A stretch of 64,000 nt of DNA from the NCBI GenBank assembly GCA_020746995.1, contig JAGPXD010000007.1:1302001-1366000 (forward strand). Reading direction: 5' to 3'. The DNA comes from Plectosphaerella cucumerina. Taxonomy: Eukaryota > Ascomycota > Sordariomycetes > Glomerellales > Plectosphaerellaceae. This document shows positions 9,939 through 20,877 of this stretch, one piece after another (position 1 is the first letter of the stretch; each line of letters begins with the position of its first letter). The notes beneath the pieces are model-generated. The model was not told the DNA's origin. It did no database searches and saw only the letters and a list, made by a program, of their open reading frames with translations. Both the position numbers and the translations under genes were made by a program.

Positions 9939-12215
9939 CTACTCAGTGTCCTTCTTTTCGTCACTCTCAAGCTTCTCCTCGACAACCTGCTGGTCCGTCT
10001 CGATGAAGCGGCCCTTGCCGAACATGCCCCTGGCAACGCGAGCCATGCTCTGACGACCCTCCCAGAGCGGGAAGATGCCCACGGCAATGGTGCTGCAGCA
10101 CAGCCAGATAATACCAACCACAACCCAGCCGGTGAAGAACTTCTGTGAGAAGACGTACGCCGAGCCGTACATGGGCATGGGCCAGAGAACCAGCAGAGCC
10201 AGGGTCATCGCGACGGTCATGATCTTGGCAATCTTCGACGCCCGGTTGAGCTTGGCCTTGTCCTCTTCCGGCGCAACAAGGAAGCTCTGCTGGACGCCGC
10301 CCTCCGAGTCAGTGGTCGTCACATCATCGGCCTGCTTGATGGCGCCCATGGATGCCCAGTCGTAGTTATCAGCGCCAAAGGCAAAGGTCAGGACGGGGAC
10401 GAAGATGATGGGGCTGAGCAGGGCAACGACGTTGCCCACGAGCATGACGTTGTTGGAACCGAGGTTGGCTACCGACAGGACGCCATCGAATTCCCGGGCA
10501 CAAGTGACGGTCCAGGCGATGAGGGCGCAGATGAGGCCGAGGATGGGCGAGAAGGCGGCGGCGATCCAGTTCTGCTTGCTCCAGAGCAGGGTCAGGGTGG
10601 CGGGGATGACGGCGGCGGAGATCATGACACCCATCCAGACGTAGAGCCAGCCCATCGAGATTCCGGCGTAGTGCAGACCGACACTGAAGGCGGCCATGAC
10701 GGCGCCGTAGACGATAACGGAGCTGTGCGACATGCCGATGAGACGCTTGCCGGAGGCCGAGGGGTTGATGTACGTCTGGTACACGTCGTAGGTGAAGATG
10801 GACGAGACCGAGATGAGCTGCGCGGAGGTGGCCGAGGTGACGGCCATGAAGATCATGACAAGAGTGATGGCAGCTCCGGACTTTCCAAGCATCGCAACAG
10901 CCGCATAGGGCAGGACGAGGCCGGCCGAGACATCGGCAGGGTCCATGCGGTTGGGATACGTGGGGAACGAGGGGCTGCTCTCCAGGGCGAGAGCGCTGAG
11001 GCCCATGGTGGTAGCGCACAGCCAAGGGATGGCGAACCACGAGATGCCGCCGATGATGTAGCCGGGGAGGGCGGCGACGGGGTGGGCAGCGATGGCCTTG
11101 TTGTAGTAGCCGTTATCCATGAAGACAGTGCCGAAGTTGCCGACGATGTTGATGACGAAGAAGATGATGCCCTCGCGGGACCTCATGGTCAGGTAGGAGC
11201 CCTGCTCGTTGCCATCGACGGGGTGGCGGGCGGCGGCCTCGGTCAGGCGGGCGTACACCTCGGCGGGGGAGCCGAGCTCGGTGCCGGTGGCATAAGCAGT
11301 AAAGGCGAAGATGAGGATGATGACCAGGACGACGACGGTGTGCACGTAGTCGGTGAGGAAGGTGGCCTTGATGCCTCCGAACATCGTGTAGATGACAACG
11401 CCGAGGGGCAGCAGGAAACAGGCGGCGGCCGTGTGCATGCCGGTGAGAGAGGTGACAACGGCCGAGCCGCCGGTGAGCAACATGGCGGTCACTGTGACAT
11501 ATAGAGTCAGCAACTTCCCTTTACAGCCGTGTCAGGAGTTACCAGAAGTTTGTCTTGGGAGTTATTCCACGTGGAATAACGACTCGCGAGACAGACTCCC
11601 ACGACTCCTGACACAGCCCAACAGGGTAATAAGGAACTCAGGGATGACGTACCCAAGATGTTGGTGAAGAGACCGAAGCAGATGAAGACGATATGGGTGA
11701 AGCGGCCATAACGTGCGCGGATGACTTCGAGGAAGGTATGCGCGTTCGGGGCCCTGCGCTTCAGCTCGATGGCGATGGTAGCGAAGAGGATGATCTGGAC
11801 GGTTGCGCCAGAGGCATACTGCAAGCTAAGTCAGCTTGGGTTGGGGGAAGTTTTGTACGACCGACATACCCAGAAAGGTCCGGAGACACCATATCTGTAG
11901 GCAACACCCGATGACTGCAGCAGGGTGGCGGCCCAAGTCCAGCTGGAGACGACGGCGGAGGCGACGAGGCCGGACTTGACGGTCCTGCCAGCGGTGTTGA
12001 ACATTTCGGAAGTCTGGGTTTCATTGTTGTATCTGAACATGTTAGCCAGTGCCCAGGAACGAAGATGTCCGTCCGACATACCGCTTGAGAACCCAAGTCG
12101 TGAAGATCATGCCAAGGGCAAAGAGGAAGCCCAGGCCGACGACGATGCCATAGCCAAAGGCCTGGCTCAGGGGCGGCTCGACAGCGCCGGAAGAAGGACC
12201 ACCTCCACCAGCCAT
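9939..12215 (-). CDS. DUR3: Urea active transporter, sodium:solute symporter family (Dur3-like)
   Basis: Plasma-membrane permease that takes up urea with H+/Na+ coupling; in fungi it is a nitrogen-scavenging gene. Exons 12215-12082, 12032-11870, 11818-11653 and 11491-9939 give 671 residues, close to the usual 650-735. The N-terminus has an external tail and the first membrane segment (about 20-42). The signature NTAGRTVKSGLVASAVVSSW with SSGVAYRYGVSGPFW follows; this is the Dur3 subgroup pattern of the SSS family. Many hydrophobic segments follow (about 14-15 in total), and the tail is charged (VEEKLESDEKKDTE). Introns are 49, 51 and 161 bp; the long third one carries a foldback element (11529-11614). 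Paired GATA sites lie about 330 bp upstream, fitting nitrogen catabolite control. Substrate is inferred from family likeness. Confidence 0.9.
11529..11614. mobile_element. MITE-like foldback element within Dur3 intron 3
   Basis: An 86-bp segment with 11-bp perfect terminal inverted repeats: GTGTCAGGAGT at 11529-11539 and its complement at 11604-11614. Direct repeats flank it: AGCC at 11525-11528 and 11615-11618, extendable to CAGCC if the boundary shifts by one base. The inner arms are also largely complementary and meet at a perfect 20-bp palindrome (11561-11580) centred on CACGTG. The host intron is 161 bp against 49 and 51 bp for the other two, so the excess is about the size of this element. 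It has no coding capacity. A structured regulatory hairpin is the alternative. Confidence 0.6.
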
Positions 12216-15128
12216 TGTGAAGTTGACTTGAAGATGGACGAAGTCGGGTTGGTGTCAAAGTTGAATGCTTCAGTTGCTCAAGCTGCAGCTTCCAGTTCCG
12301 GATCCTCATTTCTCGACGCGGACTCCAGGATACCTTTAAACAACTTCCCGAGTCTCACCCCTCCGCACACCCAGCTCGCTATCTCTGCACCATCCTCCCA
12401 AGATACCGGGATTGCTCAGAGCTATGACCCCCCCGGGCCCTGGCCGTCGGCGCCGTCCCGTCCTCGCCTGAGGGGCCTGAGGTGCCGCTCACAGCTGGCC
12501 GTCGCCCTGGAGGGCATCGAACCTGTCAGGGATCTCGCGGTTATCTGGGCGAGGGATAAGATTCCGACCGCTGATTCGCGAATGGGCGCAGCCAGGGCTG
12601 CAAGTGCCGTAAAAGCTTAGGCTCGCGCCGGCCACGATCCCCCCGCGTGTCGACAGGGGTGTCGCACGGGTTGCGGTTGGCCGCCGGGCGTGTCTCGACG
12701 TCCTTATCGCCAAGGGAGCCAAGCCCGTCGGCCCCGGGCTGGGCACACTGCATCTGCATCTGGGCGCCGGCGGGGGTTGATTGGGTGGACGGCCGATCGG
12801 AAGATGGAACACGTCCACGGGGAGTCCAGGAGTGAGATGGCAGAACTGCTGATTCCCTCTTGCTCTGCTCGTGCCGCACAGACTATGGCCCCCCACATGT
12901 TTTTCAGTGGATGATAAGTAGGGCGCCCCGACACCGGGCTCCCCCCAAAAATCCGGGGTCTCGCGGTTGTTGCGGTGGCTGGGGCTGAACGACAAGCATG
13001 CTGCCACCCCACCCAGGAATTACACTTCTTTTTTATCAAAGCAATCGTCAGGAAAACTCGAGCAAGAAGTCAACATCTCGTGCGCCCTATCTATGGCGTT
13101 GAACTTCGCGGGGGGGCGCGTTGTGTTCCAGACTGTTGACACGCTCTGGTTTCCGAGTCAGCAGCAATATCTCCGCGGAGGGGTAAGGCCACTAGGGGGA
13201 CGTAGAGTGGTAGTCGCGACTCCAGCTTGTGCTTTGTTCGGGAAGGCTGCGGGCGTTGGATGTCGATCACATGAATTTTGTGACAGCTGATGCCGGGGTA
13301 CCTGTTGTCAGTCGCAATCAAAGATTTGTTGAACGTGCCGCCGGGCTACAATATCTGCCCATGCGCAGGTGGGCAGAGAAGCTGAGATTGACGCACCAAG
13401 CTGGAGATCACATGCTCATTTCCAGACCAAAAGGCAGCGAATATTTCTTCTCCGGGGTTTCAACTTTCAGGCTCAATCATGACTGTCTGATGTCGGTGGT
13501 AGGGACCTAAGAGATTTGATAGGAGACTTCAAGATATCGTTGGTTGGTGGGAGCATTCATGCTGGCATCACGCGAATCTGCCTTTTGGCCGCCAAGGAAG
13601 CCACTTCTTGGCTCAGACATATTGGACCGGTGGAATTGGTCTGACGGATGGCCATGGGTTCAGCTTGTTGTACTTTCTACCTGCCTGTCACATCGTCAAC
13701 ATGAGCCTCACGACCAGCCAAGCGTGGGTAGCTCAGAGCTGTTGATTCGTAGGAAGGGTTGTTTGCATGTAGACTGTTCTTTGACTGGTGAAATTTCGAG
13801 TTATAGTGGCCGAACAGCCTTGCAATCTGACGTCCCAAGTGCCTGCTGACTGTTGTTCTTGAGCTTGGCAGTTGCCAATCTACTAGGTAGGTAGCTGACA
13901 ATCACGTTCCTTCGGATGCCAAGCAACATTTCCAGGCTTGGAATATTTCCGGAAGGCACCTGCTCCAGCCTTTAACTATTGGGGGCTCGGGCCCTTTGTG
14001 CGCACAAATGACATCGGCGGAAATTGATTACCCAGGACAAAGGGCAAAGGAAAAACCTGACAAGATCCTGGAGATGCCTGATTCCATCAACAGTACCCAC
14101 TTGCAAGAAAGGTAGAAAGAACAAGGTGGGAAGCTGGAAGGGACAATATGCAATACACTGCACTTCCCCAGGCCTCGTTCCCAGCATCGATGTCATGGCC
14201 ACCTCAGGCGATTGTTCAAACAAGATAGACTCAGAATTAATTGGTAACACCTTTCATGTTCCAAAAAAAAAATAGCGAAATCCCAGTCTTTATGTCGAGA
14301 GTTATATTTTGTTTGCAAATATGCACTTCAAGTGTGAGCAATCCGCGGGCTTATCCATGCAAAAACACACTGTATAGATGATCTACAGGCCCAACTAGAT
14401 GGTGAACCTAAAAACAATCCATATCATGTGGCAAGATCATCAAGCAAGTACTAAGTCTTGGTGTTGAGTCTTCTGCCCTATTGGGACAAGACAAGTCTCG
14501 CGGCGTCACCAAGGGTCCTGCATGAGCAAAACGCAATAATGAAGCATTTTGAGTTCATAGAGGTTTCGAGAGATTCTTAAGGTTCATTTCCTTCAGGGAA
14601 CCACACTACAGTTAGCTTTTACCTGTTCTAAGACGTGGGCAAGACATGGGCAAGAGGATTCAAGCCGGGCTCCCCAAACTTGAATAAGGCATCACCACAC
14701 CGTGCCAAAACACCGTGTCTGGGCCGCCATGATGGGCCGCCCACACTGTACTCTGACTGGTAACGGTCGGCCATTGGCAAGGGAGCCCTGGAGCTTCTGA
14801 CTCGGGCGCACGGGCGTGACCTGGACCCCTCCAACCACCGTGACCTGCCCCTCCACGTTTTTAGCCGAATCAGGTCCCTCGGCTCCTTACCCTGACGCTC
14901 CAGTGTCGTCACATCAACACTTCCAGAATCCATCCCTCGTTCGATCGATCGTTGTCAAATCCCGGGCCCCAAAGCCAAGACTGCTACACAGCCCGAAAGC
15001 AAAAACTCACCGGGGAGAAGACGAAGCCATTCATCTCTCTTCTCCCCTCGTTGAGCGCACCATGCTCCTTCGCTAACCGACCGAGCAATCAATCTGATCA
15101 CCGGCGCCTGGCGCGATCCGTCGCCACC
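12216..15128. other. Divergent promoter region between Dur3 and the RING/TRAF gene
   Basis: About 2.9 kb between two divergently transcribed genes. It holds GATA sites (12541-12560, 12913-12918). The part around 13.3-14.6 kb is visibly more AT-rich than its surroundings and has a run of A at 14264-14273. No supported gene; the ORFs are short. Confidence 0.55.
12541..12560. promoter_or_regulatory. Paired GATA sites upstream of Dur3
   Basis: TTATCT (12541-12546) and GATAAG (12555-12560) form an inverted pair separated by 8 bp, about 330 bp upstream of the permease start at 12215. A further GATAAG is at 12913-12918. AreA/NIT2-type GATA factors bind such paired sites at nitrogen-catabolic genes (established for Aspergillus and Neurospora). 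Function here is inference. Confidence 0.4.
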
Positions 15129-16646
15129 ATGCCCCAAGTCATCCGTGCAGGCCGCGGCAGCAGGTCACAAGGAGGGCATCGCGCCTCGGATGCCGTCGAG
15201 ATGGCAGCCCGCTCCGATGACGACAGCATCCCGCTGATGCTACCAGGTATGTGCTTCATTACGTTCCTTCGCGGATAGCCTTGCTGACGGGCATCGTCCC
15301 AATCAGCACAAGCAACCCCGAGCCGCATGTCCCTCCGATCACCGACAAGCGACACCCAAGACATCATCTGGCCAGTTGAAGAATGGATCGAGAGGGAGGC
15401 TGCCAAATACCCTCTCTCTCCGTCGCGAGTGCGACAACTGGTCGACATGCAGGCCCTCAATTACGTGGACCCTACGGGCATTGATGATAACCTCCTCTGC
15501 CCGATCTGCAAGGTCCCTTTCGTCACACCCGTCACAACACCCTGCGACCACACATTTTGCTTCGACTGTGCCAAGAAGGGTTACGAGATGAGCGAAACCT
15601 GCGCCGTCGACCGAAAGCCATTCCGACCCCGCCACGTCAAGCCGGCGTCGCGTATCATTCGCAACCAACTGGACGCTCTCCTTGTCGAGTGCCCCAACAC
15701 CGAGCGTGGCTGTACCGAGAAGACGAAGCGAGAGGACATCGTCATGCACGTCCACCGATGCGACTACACCTTGACCAGGTGCCCAGACAAAGATTGCGAT
15801 AAGCAGGTAGTCAAGTGGCTGGCCGCCAGGGACGAGTGCCTTCACTACGAGCAGACCTGCATCTACTGCGAGGAGTTTGTTGAGATGGCTTGGATGCAAG
15901 AGCACGTGGACAACAAGTGCCCCAAGAACCAGGCGACATGCCCCGCCTGCAACGAGCCCGTCCGCAAGTCGGACATTGAGTCGCACCGAGAGACCCGTTG
16001 CCCCGAAGCTGACGCTCTCTGCGAGTTCGCCGAGTACGGATGCCGATACACCAGCAAGCGCAAGCAGCTCCCCGACCACCAGCAGGGCTGCCCCTTCCAG
16101 GTCTGCGCTGCCCTCGGCAAGACCGTCAAGGCACAGCAGACGCAGATTGAGCGACTCAAGCGCGAGAGCGACGAGCGAGACCGTCTCATCTGGGAGCTTC
16201 AGCAGGAGCGCCACCAGAGCAACATGTCCTGGGACGACTTCCGACTGCACCCCTACGGACCCAAGTTCCGCTCAGCCGAGGAGGCCATGATGGGCATCTA
16301 CGAAGAGGTGGAGAGACGCATCGAGGGTGTCAACAAAGGCATCACCGACCTCGAAGGACGACAGACGGTCATGGTCCTTAATGAGGTCATGCCCATTAAG
16401 AACGAGATCACCGAGATCCGCAGCAACATGGGTATCCTGAAGATTCATGTTGCTTGGCTCATGAACAAGAGCAGGGAGGAGGTGGAGAGGAACAGGCTGG
16501 CCAGCCAGGCGGTCAACTCGGCCAACACAGGTGCGGGAGCATCGCAGGCAGCTGCTGGCAGGCGCAGGCAGGGCTCCGACTCGGACGCCGGTCCCTCCGT
16601 GCCTCGAAGGCTGAGCGACGGCTCCAATGGAATCCCCCGACTGTAG
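15129..16646 (+). CDS. RING-finger / TRAF-type zinc-finger protein, probable E3 ubiquitin ligase
   Basis: Exons 15129-15246 and 15307-16646 (intron 60 bp) give 485 residues. The start has a strong context (CGCCACCATGC). The RING domain (about 104-145) reads CPIC...CDHTFCFDC...CAVDRKPF, with the spacing of a C3HC4 type in which the last pair is C-x2-D. Cys/His-rich TRAF-type fingers follow (about 160-290: ECPNTERGC, HVHRC, RCPDKDCDK, CIYCEEF, CPACNEPV, CEFAEYGC). Then comes a coiled coil (about 300-345) and a C-terminal helical part ending in a low-complexity Ala/Gly/Ser/Arg tail. Domain order RING-TRAF zinc finger-coiled coil resembles animal TRAFs, but no MATH domain is seen. Target unknown. 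A partial copy of its last exon end lies directly downstream. Confidence 0.9.
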
Positions 16647-16806
16647 GGGAATGAACAGGCGCAGGCAGCACAGCCAACACAGCCACGGGAGCGTCGCAAG
16701 AATTCAGCTGGCAGGCAAAGGCAGGGATCTGACACGGATGCACTGTGCCTGCAAGGCTGAGTGACGGATCCGATGGAATCCCCCGGCTGTAGGGGGGTGA
16801 ACAGGC
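16521..16806 (+). repeat. Diverged tandem duplication of the 3' end of the RING/TRAF gene
   Basis: The segment 16521-16660 (last about 42 codons, stop, first bases of the 3' UTR) is repeated with mismatches and small indels at 16673-16806. The downstream copy keeps recognisable blocks: GCCAACACAG, GGGAGC-TCGCA, GGCAGG, AAGGCTGAG-GACGG, GATGGAATCCCCCGGCTGTAGG and GTGAACAGGC. It includes a copied TAG stop. It lies after the real stop, so it is not translated in the main frame. It is a non-coding relic of a local duplication. Confidence 0.85.
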
Positions 16807-17425
16807 ATGAGAGCATGAGTTTTCCATTCGGTTGGCGTTCAGGCATCGGAAAATACCCCCATCATGACAACACAAGCACGTTAGATATGTAAGAGTAATC
16901 AGTTTGAGGGTGGTTAGCTAGCAAACTTCAGACATCAGTCGTGGAGATCACCTTGTCCATGTCCCTTATGTCACGGTGAGTGTGAGGTGAGGGGTTCACC
17001 GACGAGTCACGTGCCCTGGCGTATTACTGTACTAAAGTCCGCCGAAGTCTCTGGAACCCCTCCACCGCCCACCAAGCAGCGCCCACTGTGAGCCGTCCCA
17101 CCTTGCCCAGTTCTCCACTGCCTGCCGCCCAAACCCCGACGCCGCGCTCCAGCTGCAGTGGTGGTGCTAGGTTGAAGCTGAGCAGTCGCGCGCGGACTTG
17201 CCGTCATCAACTGGGCCCTGAACACCGGCGCATCTGCCTACAACAACACCTCCTCAACCTCTGTCAGCCTTGCCGTAACGCAGCTCTCCTTCTCGTCTTC
17301 CACCTTCACACGGCTGCTTTCCTTGAGTTCAAGGCTGGCTTGAGTTTCTAGTATCGTCAGTCGTTGCATTGGCTGGGCAGAAGATCACCTCCGGTCCATC
17401 GCCACATCACCACCAAACAGTTACC
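16807..17425 (+). other. Intergenic region / Ufd2 promoter and leader
   Basis: About 620 bp between the duplicated TRAF tail and the Ufd2 start. It contains an upstream ATG at 17364 whose frame overlaps the Ufd2 start and joins the Ufd2 body frame if intron 1 is retained. No other feature seen. Confidence 0.5.
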
Positions 17426-20400
17426 ATGGATCCCAACCAGGATCCCAACCAGGATCCCAACCAGCCGCCGGACGCTCCCGACAAGAGCGCCATGGATCAG
17501 GCAGGTTTCTGTGGTACAGCGCACCACTACCTTCCCTGCTAATGCTCTGTTCTCCCAGATCCGCCTGCGTCGTCTGGCAAAGCTGGGTACACCGTCGACT
17601 CCAAAGTCCGACACCGATTCCAAAGAACCCTCGCCATCCCAAACTCCGTCCGCCGACCAGGCCGACCAGCCGAAGCCCCCGACACAGATCAACATCACCC
17701 AAGCTTCTTCCTCACAAGCACCCTCTCCGACCCCCACCGCAAAGGCCCCCGCCGCCTCTGCGGACCACTCCCAGAAGCGTGCCGCCGCCAAGATCGACGG
17801 CCGTTCCGTGGCCAGCCAACCATTCAGCAAGCGACCCAACGTGGCAGTGAACGAGACGGTGGACCAATACTCAGACAGACTGCTGACGCAAATATTCCGC
17901 GTCACGGTCGACCCCCAGCAGACCATCGACAGCAATGGCCACAGGCTGCTGTTCCTGGAGGGAACGTCACAGGAGCTGATAGATGAGGGCGTCCCTCTTC
18001 AGCTTACCAAGGAAAGGCTGGACAGCGCGCTGATGGAGGCCTCGTCACTGCAGTCGCATGGTGCCCCGCTGCTCAGCTATCTGCTTCCGTGCTTCAAGCG
18101 CGCCCACAAAGCCCTGACGCTGTCCAAGGAGGGCCCAGGCGAGAAGAGGGAGGTGCTGCAGGAGGCTAAGCGTCTGGCCGTCAGCCACTGCCTGTTTGCG
18201 CTGACACTGCCGGATCTGTTTGGGCGTCCCGAGGCGGACGACGTGGTTCCTTTCCTGCTGCGCAGTGTCGAGCACGAGGACTCGCTGCCGCCAGAGTTTG
18301 TTAAGGAGGCCATCGACCGCTTCGACGAGGACGAACAGTACCCCGCCATTTTCGCCAACGCCATGGCCACCATGAGCAAGTCGCTGGCCCTGCTGACCAT
18401 GGGCCGGGAGTACAGGCCCTATGTTAACGCCATGATCTTCTACACCCGGTTCCCGGCACTCCTCAAGGCCGTCTCCCAGCACCCTAACTTCCTGGCCGGT
18501 ACAACGGGGCCCGAGGTCGAGATGAACAGCATCCTCGGCCCCTTCTTCAGGCTGTCACCGCTGCAGCACGAGATTCTGCAGACATACTTCCCTAACCCGC
18601 GGCAGCTGGATCAGGGCAGGGTGCACCAGGCACAGCAGACGCTGCAGACGGTGCTGAGGGTACACCAGGATGAGCTTTTCGGCATCACAAACGCCTTCAT
18701 CCGCGCCGACACGGACATAAGAAGCCGTGTCCTCGACTGGTTTGCCCTGGGCGTCAACACGAACCACAAGCGCAGGGCCCTCCGGTCGAACCCCGAGGAA
18801 GTGTCGACTGACGGATTCATGATCAACCTGACCGTCGTCCTTGACCGTTTCTGCGACCCGTTCCTCGACTCGACCTTCTCCAAGGTCGACAAGATCGACG
18901 CCGACTACTTCCGCCGCAAGCCGCGCGTCAACGTCCGCGACGAGACCAAGATCAACGCGGACCAGGCCGTCTCGGACGCCTACTACGACCAGACGGACCC
19001 CAAGAGCTCAAACTTCATCTCCGAGATCTTCTTCCTCACCCTTGCTGCCCACCACTACGGCAGCGGTGCCGCCACAGCCAAGCTAAAGCAGCTCGAGCGG
19101 GATATTAAGCATTACGAGAAGCACATTGGAGCAATGGAGGCAGAGCGTCCCAAGGTGCAGAACGTAAGCTACCGCCCTTCCACCTTTTCCGCGAGTCTGC
19201 CCTGACCCTGACGTCTCTAGGTTCCTCACCAGCTTGCTCTCTTCGAGGTCAGCCTCAAGAGGCACACTGCGGTTCTGGAGCGGTCCATCGCCACCAAGAA
19301 CGCCATCGAGGGCGTCTTCATCGACGAGAAGATGCAAGAGCTTTCGCTCCGCTTCATGCGCTACGTCGCCGTTTGGATGCTGCGCCTTGCCAGCCAGTCC
19401 GACTTCAAGCCCGAGAAGAGCCTCAAGTTTGTGCAACTCCCCCGGGCATGCCGATACTTGACTGACTGGTCTCCAGGCTCCCTCTCCCCGAGAGTGTTCC
19501 TGATGCCTTTGCCTGCCTTCCCGAGTACGCCATGCAAGACGTCGTGGACAACTTCAAGTTCACCTGGCGGTATGTCTATCTCAGCCCATGTCGCTGGCCT
19601 CTACTGACACCCATAGCTACGTCTCCCGACTGATGCCGTCAGCTGTCGGCAGCGAGATGATTGCCTTCTGCGTAGCCTTCCTTGAGTCGTCTCACTACGT
19701 CAAGAACCCCTACCTCAAGTCGTCTCTCGTCACCCTCCTCTTCTCCGGCACCTGGCCTTTCCACCACTATAAGAATGGCGTGCTGGGAGACCAGCTGTCG
19801 ACCTCAAAGTTCGCCAACGAGTACCTCCTCCACGCGCTCATGAAGTTCTACATCGAGGCCGAGTCGACGGGCGCACACACCCAGTTCTACGACAAATTCA
19901 ATATCCGATACGAGATCTTCCAGGTGATCAAGTGCGTCTGGGGCAACGACATCTACAAACAACAGTTGACGCGCGAGAGCAAGGTCAATCGGCAGTTCTT
20001 CGTGCAGTTTGTCAACCTGCTCCTAAACGACGCCACCTATGTTCTCGACGAGTCGCTCACAAAGTTCCCCAAAATTCACAACCTCCAGGCCGAGCTCGAG
20101 GGAAACCCCAACATGAGCCAGGAGGACAAGGTGAAGAAGATTGAGGAGCTGCAGTCGCTCGAGGGCCAGGCCACGTCGTACATGCAGCTGGCCAACGAGA
20201 CGCTCTCCATGATGAAGCTCTTCACCTCCGCTCTCGCCGAGTCCTTCACCATGCCCGAGATCGTCCTCCGTCTCGCCAGCATGCTCAACTACAACCTCGA
20301 GACCCTCGCCGGTCCGAAGATGGGCCAGCTCAAGGTGAACGACCCCACAAAGTACCACTTCCAACCCAAGGTCCTCCTCGGAAACTTCATCGACATCTAC

Positions 20401-20877
20401 CTCAACCTCGGCTCCTCCCAGGCCTTTGTCGACGCCGTCGCCGCCGACGGCCGCTCCTACAAGCCCGAGACTTTTGACAAGGCCCACGTCATCCTGGCCA
20501 AGCGCCACGTCAAGGACGACGCCGAGCTCAACCAGCTCAGCAAGCTCATGACCCGCTTCAAGGAGGCAAAGGCCATCGCCGACCAGGCCGAGGAAGACCT
20601 CGGCGAGATCCCCGCAGAGTTTGAGGACCCCATCCTCGGCGACCTCATGCGCGATCCCGTCATCCTCCCCTCGCGCCACACCGTCGACCGCTCCACCATC
20701 GTCCAGCACCTCCTCTCTGACCCCAAGGACCCCTTCACCCGCCAGCCCATGACCGTCGACGACGTCGTGCCCGACGACGAGCTAAAGGCCAAGATCGACG
20801 TCTGGCGCGCCGGCAGGATGGAGGCGGCAAAGGCGCGGCTTAGGGCCGCCGATACTATGGACACGACTGAGGATTAG
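17426..20877 (+). CDS. UFD2: Ubiquitin conjugation factor E4 (Ufd2), U-box protein
   Basis: Elongates ubiquitin chains on substrates already carrying ubiquitin, working with Cdc48 and the proteasome (established for yeast Ufd2). Proposed exons 17426-17500, 17559-19163, 19221-19426, 19477-19569 and 19617-20877 give 1079 residues; yeast Ufd2 is 961. The N-terminus has a DPNQ x3 repeat, then IRLRRLAKLG, then a disordered linker. The Ufd2 core follows, with segments such as NPYLKSSLVTLLFSGTWPFH. The C-terminal U-box (about 1000-1070) reads EFEDPILGDLMRDPVILPS...DPFTRQPM. Intron 1 needs a GC donor (CAG|GCAGGT), because no GT donor keeps frame with the acceptor before IRLRRL. The alternative is an unspliced start at 17364. 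Introns 2-4 are ordinary GT-AG. It sits about 0.8 kb behind another E3-like gene on the same strand. Confidence 0.93.
17429..17464 (+). repeat. 12-bp tandem repeat at the Ufd2 N-terminus
   Basis: GATCCCAACCAG is repeated three times without change right after the start codon, encoding Asp-Pro-Asn-Gln three times. Unit-number changes would stay in frame. Confidence 0.85.

Noticed and set aside
15339..16250. 303-codon ORF antisense to the RING/TRAF gene
   Set aside because: Leu/Val/Ala-rich shadow frame; the plus strand carries clear Cys/His motifs.
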